In this document: piece by piece, positions 1-6,283 of the stretch
Numbering within the stretch: the first letter of the stretch is position 1
Layout: each line of letters starts with the position of its first letter
Source: Flavobacterium psychrophilum
Lineage (GTDB): Bacteria; Bacteroidota; Bacteroidia; Flavobacteriales; Flavobacteriaceae
Length of the DNA stretch: 11,159 nt
NCBI GenBank assembly: GCA_945861915.1
Contig: CAMAWK010000068.1
Location: 1-11,159, forward strand
Reading direction: 5' to 3'
Made by a program: the position numbers and the translations under genes
The notes under the pieces: generated by a model
The model's database searches: none
Seen by the model: only the letters and a program-made list of their open reading frames with translations
Told to the model about the DNA's origin: nothing

Positions 1-726
1 GAAAGAGCCAAACCACAATATTCTTATAAAGTTTCATTAGACGGAAAAACGCCTATTGATTTTGAATATCTTTTTAAGGATATGGATATCACCGATGGAA
101 TTAATTATGTTAATGAACAACGAGATTCTATTGGTATTGCTGCAATGACATTTGAAAATTCCGAAAGGATGAAAAATGTACCAGGAGTTACTTCGGTTAA
201 ACGATATGTTGAAAAAAGAGTGGAACCGGGTGTTTTTCCACATATCAACAAATGGAATCGGGATAATTACGGTCCAATCTACATTCCACAAGCTGGCAAA
301 TCGGTTGCTATCAATTATATGTCTTTGCCTTTTTATAGTCGTATAATTACTGAATATGAAAGCAACAAATTAGAGATTAAAGGCAGTGATATTTACATTA
401 ATGGAAAAAGAACGACTACCTATACCTTCAAACAAGATTACTATTGGATGATGGGAGACAACCGCCATAACTCGGAGGACAGTCGCTATTGGGGTTATGT
501 TCCTGCCGATCACATCGTGGGGAAACCAGTATTTATTTGGATGAGTATTGATGGTATCAATGGTTCAATAAAACATTGGAAAATTCGTTGGAATCGTTTA
601 TTTACTACCGTGGGTGGCGATGGTCAACCGCAATCCTATTTCCAATGGTTTATGATTGTTTTAGTAAGTTATTTTGTTGGAGAGTATTTTTGGAAAAAGA
701 GAAAAGAGAAAAATACCAATGTTTAA
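1..726 (+). CDS. lepB: Signal peptidase I, C-terminal part (5' truncated by window)
   Basis: Type I signal peptidase cuts signal peptides from secreted proteins at the outer face of the inner membrane, using a Ser-Lys dyad. The frame is open from base 1, so the 241 visible residues are the C-terminal part of a longer protein. The ATG at 82 is internal, because the reading frame continues upstream of it. The diagnostic conserved box GDNRHNSEDSRYWGYVP begins at nt 454. It matches the family GDNRxxSxDSR signature that shapes the active site. The block around DNYGPIYIP (nt 262-288) also fits Bacteroidetes LepB. The catalytic Ser and Lys are not seen and presumably lie upstream of the window. A hydrophobic segment near the C-terminus (about nt 643-690), followed by a Lys/Arg-rich tail, suggests a C-terminal membrane anchor. 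The gene is followed by wbqC on the same strand after 69 nt that hold a large hairpin. Identification is firm; only the N-terminal extent is unknown. Confidence 0.95.
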   Translation, partial: ERAKPQYSYKVSLDGKTPIDFEYLFKDMDITDGINYVNEQRDSIGIAAMTFENSERMKNVPGVTSVKRYVEKRVEPGVFPHINKWNRDNYGPIYIPQAGKSVAINYMSLPFYSRIITEYESNKLEIKGSDIYINGKRTTTYTFKQDYYWMMGDNRHNSEDSRYWGYVPADHIVGKPVFIWMSIDGINGSIKHWKIRWNRLFTTVGGDGQPQSYFQWFMIVLVSYFVGEYFWKKRKEKNTNV

Positions 727-791
727 AATTGTTTAAAGTTTAAGGTTTAAAGTTAACGCAACAGCCTTAAACTTTAAACCTTAAACAATTT
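726..791. repeat. Imperfect 27-nt inverted repeat made of GTTTAAR heptamers
   Basis: The arms at 726-752 and 765-791 pair at 24 of 27 positions, plus one G-U wobble in RNA, around a 12-nt loop at 753-764. Each arm is built from GTTTAAA/GTTTAAG units repeating every 7 nt (731, 738 and 745 on the left). The structure starts inside the lepB stop codon and ends 4 nt before the wbqC ATG, so a transcript through both genes would carry a long AU-rich hairpin directly next to the wbqC start. It has no GC-rich stem or U-tract, so it does not look like a normal intrinsic terminator. A related array lies at 5406-5435. Confidence 0.8.
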
Positions 792-795
792 AAAG

Positions 796-1419
796 ATGAA
801 AACTCTACTCCATCCCACCTATTTTCCTTCTATCAGTCATTTTGTAGCAATGGTACAATCGGATAGGATTGTGTTTGAAATGGAAGATCATTTTCAAAAA
901 CAAACCAATCGGAACAGAACTTATATTTATAGTCCAAATGGAGTGCAACTTTTGAATATTCCAGTTAAACATTCAAAAGAAACGCATCAAAAAACTAAGG
1001 AAGTAAAAATTGAAACCGATTTCGATTGGCAAAAACAACATTTCAAATCACTAGAAGCTGGTTACAGAAGTTCTCCTTTTTTTGAATATTTCGAAGATGA
1101 TATTCGTCCATTGTTTGAAAAAAAACATACTTTTTTGATGGATTTGAATTTGGAAGCGATCGAAATTATTGCCAAATGTTTACGAATGAAATTGGAATTT
1201 GAAAGCACTTCGGAATATTTTCATGAAGTCGATTCCCAGTCCATAATTGATTATCGAGGCTTGGCAAACGGAAAAAAAGACAGTTCGCAATTTGAACCCT
1301 ACACTCAAGTTTTTGATGATAAACACGGTTTTTTGAACAACCTCAGCGTATTGGATTTGTTGTTTAACGAAGGAAAATATGCGATGGATTATTTGAGGAA
1401 TCAGAGGATGTCTCTATAA
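796..1419 (+). CDS. wbqC: WbqC-like family protein
   Basis: This 207-residue protein fits the WbqC-like family. The N-terminal HPTYFPSISHF block (residues 6-16), the NRNRTYI segment (about residues 39-45) and the later W-x-x-Q-H segment are typical of it. Some family members are encoded in O-antigen or other polysaccharide clusters, and a role in sugar-nucleotide or amino-sugar modification has been proposed. The biochemical activity is not well established, and nothing here pins it down. There is no signal peptide or membrane segment, so it should be cytoplasmic. The ATG at 796 directly follows the hairpin at 726-791 and has no clear Shine-Dalgarno sequence, as is common in Bacteroidetes. 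I see no TAnnTTTG element in the lepB-wbqC gap, so transcription probably reads through from lepB. The gene converges on the GH43 gene across 34 nt (1420-1453) that hold only an AT palindrome and no recognisable terminator. Confidence 0.85.
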   Translation: MKTLLHPTYFPSISHFVAMVQSDRIVFEMEDHFQKQTNRNRTYIYSPNGVQLLNIPVKHSKETHQKTKEVKIETDFDWQKQHFKSLEAGYRSSPFFEYFEDDIRPLFEKKHTFLMDLNLEAIEIIAKCLRMKLEFESTSEYFHEVDSQSIIDYRGLANGKKDSSQFEPYTQVFDDKHGFLNNLSVLDLLFNEGKYAMDYLRNQRMSL

Positions 1420-1453
1420 TCAATATCGTTAGAAATATATATTTGAGTCTGCT

Positions 1454-2779
1454 TTATTCGAATTGAAAGCTATCCAAATCAAAAAGCATACTCCCTTTTT
1501 CTGCTCCCACAAATTCAAGAAATAAAGCATGAACACCTTCTATGGTATCAATTTTACAAGAAAAAGTTTCATATTTTCTTAGTTTGTTTAAGGGATTAAT
1601 TTCTAGCGATCCAATAATATTACCGGTGGGTGATCCAATCCTTAAATTAATAGTACCACCATTATATGAATGTATTTTCGCTTTAAATAGTGATACACCC
1701 GAACCGAAATCAATATATTTATAAACTGCTTCATCTCCATTTTTAATACTACAAACTGCTTCATTGTTTGTTTCAACAAGATTAATTCGGCAATAACCAT
1801 TCAATAAGCAGGCTCTTTCTGCTTCAATTTTTGAAAAAGCATCTAATGGATTTCCAGCTCCTTGCGAAGTCATTTCCACTTCTTCAATAGTGCCATCAAT
1901 ATTAAAATGGATTGGTTCTACACAAGCCCTTCGCATTATTTTTGAGCCCTGCGAGGAACGATGGTAGAAAACATACCATTGATTTTTGAATTCGGCAATG
2001 GAACCATGATTATTCCAAGTTTCGGGATCGCAACCAAAATTGTCGATGACTACTCCTTTGTAGCTAAAAGGTCCTAGAGGTGAATTTGAAGTAGCATAAC
2101 CAAGACTTGTTGGGCGACAATCACGACGACCTTCGTGTGCATAGAGTACGTAATAAATATTATTTCTTTTAAAAACAAAAGACCCTTCATGAAAATAATG
2201 TTCGTTAGTATTTAAAAGGTTTTCTTGAATACTTGTTTCATCCAACTCTGTCATATTTGACTTCAATTTTGCTCCTTTCAAATTCGATTGACCCCAATAA
2301 TAATAAATCTGCCCATCGTCATCCACAAATACAGTTGGGTCTATTTCATTGTATTTTGTGGTATTGAGTTTTTTGGCATCTAAAAATGGCCCAAGTGGTG
2401 ATTTAGCAACAGCTACTCCTTCGCTATATTTTTTGTCTGGTGTGCAGAAATAAAGATAAAACAAACCATCATGGTACATAGCATCAGGCGCAAACAATAA
2501 CGCATCGGTTTCTTTTACAGCATCACTTTCTCCTTTCGATGAAAACACATTTTGTTTTAAGTCCCATTTTTTTAAATCAGCTGTGTACAGAACATCGTGA
2601 TTATACGAACACCAATAGGTTGGAGATTCATCAGTTGAACCATAAATATATAATTTTCCGTCAGACCAAACTCGTGCTGTTGGATCTGCAATGTAGGTTC
2701 CAATAGGACAAATTGGATTTTGAGAATACCCAATAAAGGTTGAAAGTAATACACTAATTTGTAAAATTATTTTTTTCAT
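1454..2779 (-). CDS. Secreted GH43-family glycosidase with C-terminal CBM6 module
   Basis: A 441-residue protein predicted to be exported: the N-terminus has a basic start, a hydrophobic stretch and a likely signal peptidase I site near residues 19-20 (GYS|Q). The catalytic domain is a GH43-type five-bladed propeller. The candidate catalytic base is Asp32 (IADPT), the pKa-modulating Asp is Asp147 (EIDPTVFVDDDG), and the candidate acid is Glu198 (FHEGSF). A CBM6-like module fills about residues 317-441; it starts with KIEAE and contains DFGSG, an LRIGSPTG loop and FDLDSF near the end. Family members are arabinofuranosidases, xylosidases or arabinanases acting on plant hemicellulose or pectin. 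Which of these it is cannot be told from sequence alone. There is no type IX secretion C-terminal sorting domain and no lipobox, so it is probably periplasmic. Its start lies 7 nt after the stop of the upstream phosphatase-fold gene, so the two are probably co-transcribed. No SusC/SusD genes or other glycosidases flank it. Confidence 0.88.
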   Translation of the reverse strand: MKKIILQISVLLSTFIGYSQNPICPIGTYIADPTARVWSDGKLYIYGSTDESPTYWCSYNHDVLYTADLKKWDLKQNVFSSKGESDAVKETDALLFAPDAMYHDGLFYLYFCTPDKKYSEGVAVAKSPLGPFLDAKKLNTTKYNEIDPTVFVDDDGQIYYYWGQSNLKGAKLKSNMTELDETSIQENLLNTNEHYFHEGSFVFKRNNIYYVLYAHEGRRDCRPTSLGYATSNSPLGPFSYKGVVIDNFGCDPETWNNHGSIAEFKNQWYVFYHRSSQGSKIMRRACVEPIHFNIDGTIEEVEMTSQGAGNPLDAFSKIEAERACLLNGYCRINLVETNNEAVCSIKNGDEAVYKYIDFGSGVSLFKAKIHSYNGGTINLRIGSPTGNIIGSLEINPLNKLRKYETFSCKIDTIEGVHALFLEFVGAEKGSMLFDLDSFQFE

Positions 2780-2786
2780 GAATCAA

Positions 2787-3833
2787 TTACTCCATCGTTA
2801 ATTTTGCCATAATTGGAAAATGATCGGAATTTTCAAAATCAGAGAAACTTTCAAACTTTTTTACTTTCATAGTAGCATCGGCAAAAATATAATCGATTCT
2901 AGCGGGGTAATATTTAAATTTATAAGTAGCGCCAAAACCAGTACCTGCCTCTTCAAAACTGTCTTTTAAGCTCCCTTTTATATTTCGGTACACATACGAA
3001 AATGCACTGTTATTCATGTCGCCACAAATGATAATCGGAAAAGCACATTCTTTTTTATGTTCTTTTAAAATTTCGGCTTGTTGCTGTTGTTGTTTGAAAG
3101 CGATGCTCATTCGATTCAACAATTTTTGAGATTTTCCTTGATTGATGGCGTCAATATTTTCGTTAATTTCATTTACATCTGGCGAAATTTTAATCGATTG
3201 CAAATGCATATTATAGACTCTAATAATATCTTTTCCCTTTTTGATGTCGGCAAAAATGACATTGTTATTCGATTTTGGAAAAGGAATATTTCCTTGATTG
3301 ATAATCGGAAATTTTGAAAATATTGCTTGTCCTGTTTTTATTTGATTTCCAGCAATCAAAACATATTGATGCGGATAGACTTTTAAATCGATATTTGCCG
3401 AATTCGAAAACTCTTGAATACAGAGTATATCCGGGTTTTTGTCGTTGATAAAAGAACGAATGTTGGTAGCTACATCGTCTCGATCTAACCATTTAAACAC
3501 ATTAAATAGACGCACATTATAACTCATAACTGTAAAATCTTTTTCGGTTTCGTCGGTTTCTTTATTTGGAAATTTATAGAATTTCGTAATAAAAGTAATT
3601 CCCATCAAGAGTACTAATCCCGATAAAATCATGCGTTTTTTGAGTTGCAATCCCCAATACAAGAAAAACAATCCGTTCAAAATAAAAAACAACGGCATAA
3701 ACAAAGTAAGCACTGATAAAATCGGAAAAACTTTGGGTGCTAAAAATGGTAAAACATAAGCAATGAACGTGGATACAGTGAGTACTATATTCAGCAGAAA
3801 AATTATTTTGTTAAACCACGATAGTTTTTTCAT
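2787..3833 (-). CDS. Membrane-anchored endonuclease/exonuclease/phosphatase-fold protein
   Basis: A 348-residue protein. The first about 85 residues hold three hydrophobic segments (roughly 10-30, 36-60 and 68-84), followed by an EEP (DNase I-like) domain from about residue 98 to the end. The metal-dependent catalytic set looks complete: Asn106 (SYNVR), Glu141 (IQEF), His210 (NMHLQS), Asp272 and Asn274 (GDMNN), Asp314 (RIDYIF) and Asp337-His338 (NSDHFP). Members of the superfamily cleave phosphodiesters in DNA, inositol phosphates or sphingomyelin; the substrate here is unknown. Such membrane-anchored forms are common in Bacteroidetes. Three N-terminal spans would put the domain on the periplasmic side if the N-terminus is inside; that topology is inferred. 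The gene lies downstream of SMI1 across a 196-nt spacer and 7 nt upstream of the GH43 gene. Confidence 0.88.
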   Translation of the reverse strand: MKKLSWFNKIIFLLNIVLTVSTFIAYVLPFLAPKVFPILSVLTLFMPLFFILNGLFFLYWGLQLKKRMILSGLVLLMGITFITKFYKFPNKETDETEKDFTVMSYNVRLFNVFKWLDRDDVATNIRSFINDKNPDILCIQEFSNSANIDLKVYPHQYVLIAGNQIKTGQAIFSKFPIINQGNIPFPKSNNNVIFADIKKGKDIIRVYNMHLQSIKISPDVNEINENIDAINQGKSQKLLNRMSIAFKQQQQQAEILKEHKKECAFPIIICGDMNNSAFSYVYRNIKGSLKDSFEEAGTGFGATYKFKYYPARIDYIFADATMKVKKFESFSDFENSDHFPIMAKLTME

Positions 3834-4029
3834 TTTTATTGTTTTTTAAGTATTTAGCTTTCATTGACCCTAAAGCTTTTGTTACTAAATTAACCCATTT
3901 TTCGGATTTGCCAAATCATCCCAAATTCAAAACCATTTTTCCATTAAGCCAAATGCCCAAATCCGTTTTAGTAGCTGTTGGCGGGTAGCTGTTTTGGATT
4001 TTGGTTTTCTTAATTAATGCATTTTTAAG
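3834..4029. other. Noncoding spacer with short direct repeats, downstream of the SMI1 gene
   Basis: This 196-nt stretch has no credible ORF. It holds two related motifs, GCCAAATCATCCCAAAT at 3910-3926 and GCCAAATGCCCAAAT at 3948-3962, and a near-palindrome GATTTGCCAAATC at 3905-3917. It also holds a 14-nt tandem imperfect repeat: GTAGCTGTT occurs at 3971-3979 and again at 3985-3993. I see no TAnnTTTG promoter element for the downstream phosphatase-fold gene. The spacer is much longer than most co-directional gaps in this window, which fits an insertion scar or cassette tail. It may also just be unconstrained sequence. Confidence 0.5.
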
Positions 4030-4502
4030 TTACTCAAACCAATCTTTGCCTTTTTCTAATCGTTCAAAAAAATCAGTAAATGAATTTCCAATTTTAATGT
4101 GATATGTTTTGTCTAAATCAATAAAAGGAGACAATACTATTCGATATTCTCCATTTTCAAGATTTTCGATTGCAATAAATTCGGAACTCCCATTTACACC
4201 AATTGCAATTGTATTTTTTAGGTTTTCTATAATTTCAAATTCACTATTTATTTCCAAAATTTTATTAAAATCCCAAAGTCTAACAAATTCATTGCCGACA
4301 AAACTTTCGTTTTCTATATAATTCTCTGCGTAAAATTTGTAATCTTCGGGGAGTGAAAAGTTTATTTTATTTTCAACTTCTTCAATAGTTGTTTTTGGCT
4401 TTTCAGTTCTTTTCTGAAAACTATATTTAGCAAATATTTTTTCGATTTCGGACATAGATTATTATGATAAACTTCTGTTTTTCGTTAACGGTTTCCGCCA
4501 AC
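3977..4502. repeat. Short inverted GTTGGCGG / CCGCCAAC pair flanking the SMI1 gene
   Basis: GTTGGCGG at 3977-3984 and its exact complement CCGCCAAC at 4495-4502 lie on either side of the single SMI1 gene, about 50 nt outside each end of the CDS. Their GC content stands out from the AT-rich surroundings. Eight bases is short, so chance is not excluded, and similarity beyond the 8-mer is weak (only a GTT a few bases further on in both). This is recorded as a possible boundary of an inserted single-gene unit, not as a proven transposon end. Confidence 0.3.
4030..4455 (-). CDS. SMI1/KNR4-family protein (possible orphan immunity protein)
   Basis: This 141-residue acidic protein has the SMI1/KNR4 (SUKH) fold pattern. 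An N-terminal helix (residues 1-10) is followed by the family signature LPEDYKFYAENY (35-46). Next comes FVRLWDFNKILEIN (57-70), the central strand block IAIGVNGSSEFIAIE (83-97), and a C-terminal helix ending in DFFERLEKGKDWFE. In bacteria, many SUKH proteins are immunity proteins against polymorphic toxins, often nuclease toxins; others have unknown roles. No toxin gene lies beside it here, so a toxin-protection role is only a family-based possibility. There is no signal peptide, so it should be cytoplasmic. The ATG at 4455 is the natural start. The gene separates the rhomboid and phosphatase-fold genes and has unusual spacers on both sides (3834-4029 and 4456-4525), suggesting later acquisition. 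Confidence 0.85.
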   Translation of the reverse strand: MSEIEKIFAKYSFQKRTEKPKTTIEEVENKINFSLPEDYKFYAENYIENESFVGNEFVRLWDFNKILEINSEFEIIENLKNTIAIGVNGSSEFIAIENLENGEYRIVLSPFIDLDKTYHIKIGNSFTDFFERLEKGKDWFE

Positions 4503-4525
4503 TATTGGCTTGTGGCTTATAATCT

Positions 4526-5392
4526 TTATTTCCCCGATTGAAATAAAAAATCTTTTTCTTCTTTGGATAAACAGTCATAACCAGAACGACTTATTTTATC
4601 TAAAATTTCATCTATTTGCTGTTGTTTTTTGTCTTTTGTAATTATTTTAGATGCTGTTTTTGGGACTGGTTTTTTATAATTTCGATGAACTGTTTTTAGC
4701 GGAGTTTTGCTTGATTTTGAAACTAAATTATTGAAAAATTCTGTAAAATTCGAAACTATTTTACTCAAGTCTGTTCCGTTTTCTAATAGTTTAATATAAA
4801 TAAATCCAAAAAAAGCACCAGCTAAATGCGCAATATGTCCGCCAGAATTATCCATTCTGATTTGCATTAAATCAATCACTAAAATGACGACAGTTATATA
4901 CCACAATTTTACATTTCCGATTAATAATAATCGAACATTCATCAGCGGACTGTAAGTGGTGGTAGCAACTAAAATAGCCATGATCGCTGCTGATGCTCCA
5001 ACAATCGAGGAACTCATCCCCAACAAACTATATCCAATTATAAACACAATTCCTGCAAAAATAGCACTCAAAATATACAAACCCAACCATTGTTTTTGGT
5101 TGAAAAAAGTGAGAAATAAGTTGCTTGAAAAATGCAAAACCATCATATTGAAAAATATATGCCCAATTCCATCATGAAAAAAAGCATAGGTTAGAACCGT
5201 CCAAGGTTTGTAGATTGCTGTTTTTGCATCTGAAGAAAGCGCAATCCAATTGGGAAAATCAAACGCACCCACATCAAATCGATAAAAAAACAAAAGCGAA
5301 ACCAAAAACAAAGCGATATTCCAAAAAATTACTTTTATGGCAATTCCTCCAAATTTGTATTGCAGTTTGATGTCGTTTAAAATGCTATTCAT
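4526..5392 (-). CDS. Rhomboid-family intramembrane serine protease (with C-terminal cytosolic tail)
   Basis: A 288-residue integral membrane protein. Rhomboids cleave transmembrane substrates inside the bilayer with a Ser-His dyad. The nucleophile Ser134 lies in VGASAA and the catalytic His189 in HIAHLAGAFFG. The TM2 motif His78-x3-Asn82 (GHIFFN) is also present, as is the YAFFHDGIGH segment before it. About six membrane segments run from residue 17 to 202. A basic, soluble tail of about 85 residues follows. Its last about 30 residues (QQQIDEILDKISRSGYDCLS and beyond) match a small helical domain often attached to Bacteroidetes rhomboids, and may bind a partner. The gene is downstream of a second rhomboid gene across a 78-nt repeat-rich gap. 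Natural substrates are unknown. The nucleophile motif is GASA rather than GASG, which some family members also have. Confidence 0.93.
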   Translation of the reverse strand: MNSILNDIKLQYKFGGIAIKVIFWNIALFLVSLLFFYRFDVGAFDFPNWIALSSDAKTAIYKPWTVLTYAFFHDGIGHIFFNMMVLHFSSNLFLTFFNQKQWLGLYILSAIFAGIVFIIGYSLLGMSSSIVGASAAIMAILVATTTYSPLMNVRLLLIGNVKLWYITVVILVIDLMQIRMDNSGGHIAHLAGAFFGFIYIKLLENGTDLSKIVSNFTEFFNNLVSKSSKTPLKTVHRNYKKPVPKTASKIITKDKKQQQIDEILDKISRSGYDCLSKEEKDFLFQSGK

Positions 5393-5405
5393 TGGTAAGT
5401 TTAAT

Positions 5406-5468
5406 GTTTAAAAGTTTAAGAGTTTAAAGGTTTAATCTAAAATCTGCAATCTGAATTCTGCAATTTGG
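5406..5468. repeat. Compound intergenic repeat between the two rhomboid genes
   Basis: Two repeat types abut here. From 5406 to 5435, GTTTAA recurs with an 8-nt period (starts 5406, 5414, 5422, 5430), related to the heptamer repeat at 726-791. From about 5434, AATCTAAAATCTGCAATCTG-type units follow. The 17-mer AAATCTGCAATCTGAAT at 5440-5456 occurs exactly, in inverse orientation, at 9725-9741 between ribH and the TPR gene. Confidence 0.75.
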
Positions 5469-5470
5469 GT

Positions 5471-6283
5471 TCAATTCCACCTATTTTTAGTAAACTCATT
5501 TTTTTTCCAAAACCACATCATTAGAAATCCAGTTAATGCGCCACCCACATGAGCAAAATGTGCTATACCAGTACTTCCAGCACCAAAAACCGAACCTCCC
5601 TCGAATCCTAAAAATAAATCGACTGCTAATATTCCTGGCACAAAATATTTTGCTTTAATTGGCACGGGTATAAATAACAAGGCTAATTCTGCATTAGGCA
5701 TCATAAATGCAAAAGCAACTAATAAACCATAAATTGCTCCCGATGCACCAACTACAGTAGTTTTCGAAATGGCTGACGCTTCGTTAAGACTGTTAAATTG
5801 TTCCTGTGTACATTTTGCTTTTTCTAAAATGGTATTTATTTCTCCCGCCATCATTTTGCCGTTACCATCAAAAAGAGTACTTAATTCGGTATTTAGTATT
5901 AGCTGTAATTCTGATGATGATAGTTTCATATTAGAAACTTCGGATAGCAAAGAATGAATTTCATAATAATTGACCCCAACATGCAAAAGTGCCGCACCCA
6001 AACCGCATGAAATATAAAAAAACAAGAATTTTTTACCACCCCAAAAGTGTTCTAGTGCAGAGCCAAAAGAATATAAGGCTAGCATGTTAAATAAAAGATG
6101 AGAAATATTCGGGAAAGGTGCATGCATAAACATATGAGTCAGTAATTGCCAACCTTTAAAACTATCGCTTTCTGGGTAAAACAACGCTAAATAATCATAG
6201 GATACAGGCACTAATTGCGAACCAATAAAAAAAATAATATTGATAATTAATAATTGCTTCACTGTGGGAGTTATATTCATCAT
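5471..6283 (-). CDS. Rhomboid-family intramembrane serine protease
   Basis: A 270-residue membrane protein with an intact rhomboid active site: nucleophile Ser181 in VGASGA, catalytic His245 in HFAHVGGALTG, and His62-x3-Asn66 (SHLLFN) in TM2. It starts with ATG at 6283 and overlaps the mutL stop as ATGA, so translation is probably coupled to mutL. A second ATG follows directly. Compared with the neighbouring rhomboid, about 65 extra mostly polar residues (roughly 107-172) lie between TM3 and the segment carrying the catalytic serine. That is much longer than the usual short loop and could affect substrate access or partner binding. There is no extended C-terminal tail; the protein ends about 10 residues after the last membrane segment. 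The substrate is unknown. The overlap with a mismatch-repair gene is positional and does not imply a repair role. Confidence 0.93.
   Translation of the reverse strand: MMNITPTVKQLLIINIIFFIGSQLVPVSYDYLALFYPESDSFKGWQLLTHMFMHAPFPNISHLLFNMLALYSFGSALEHFWGGKKFLFFYISCGLGAALLHVGVNYYEIHSLLSEVSNMKLSSSELQLILNTELSTLFDGNGKMMAGEINTILEKAKCTQEQFNSLNEASAISKTTVVGASGAIYGLLVAFAFMMPNAELALLFIPVPIKAKYFVPGILAVDLFLGFEGGSVFGAGSTGIAHFAHVGGALTGFLMMWFWKKNEFTKNRWN

Noticed and set aside
1433..1444. AAATATATATTT palindrome between wbqC and GH43 as a terminator
   Set aside because: It is a short, purely AT self-complementary stretch with no GC stem or U-tract, so it would be a very weak hairpin.
3977..4502. Integron-type attC sites around SMI1
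   Set aside because: I looked for paired RYYYAAC/GTTRRRY core sites. GTTGGCGG and GTTAACG do not fit the consensus, and no integrase gene is present, so only a loose cassette idea is kept.
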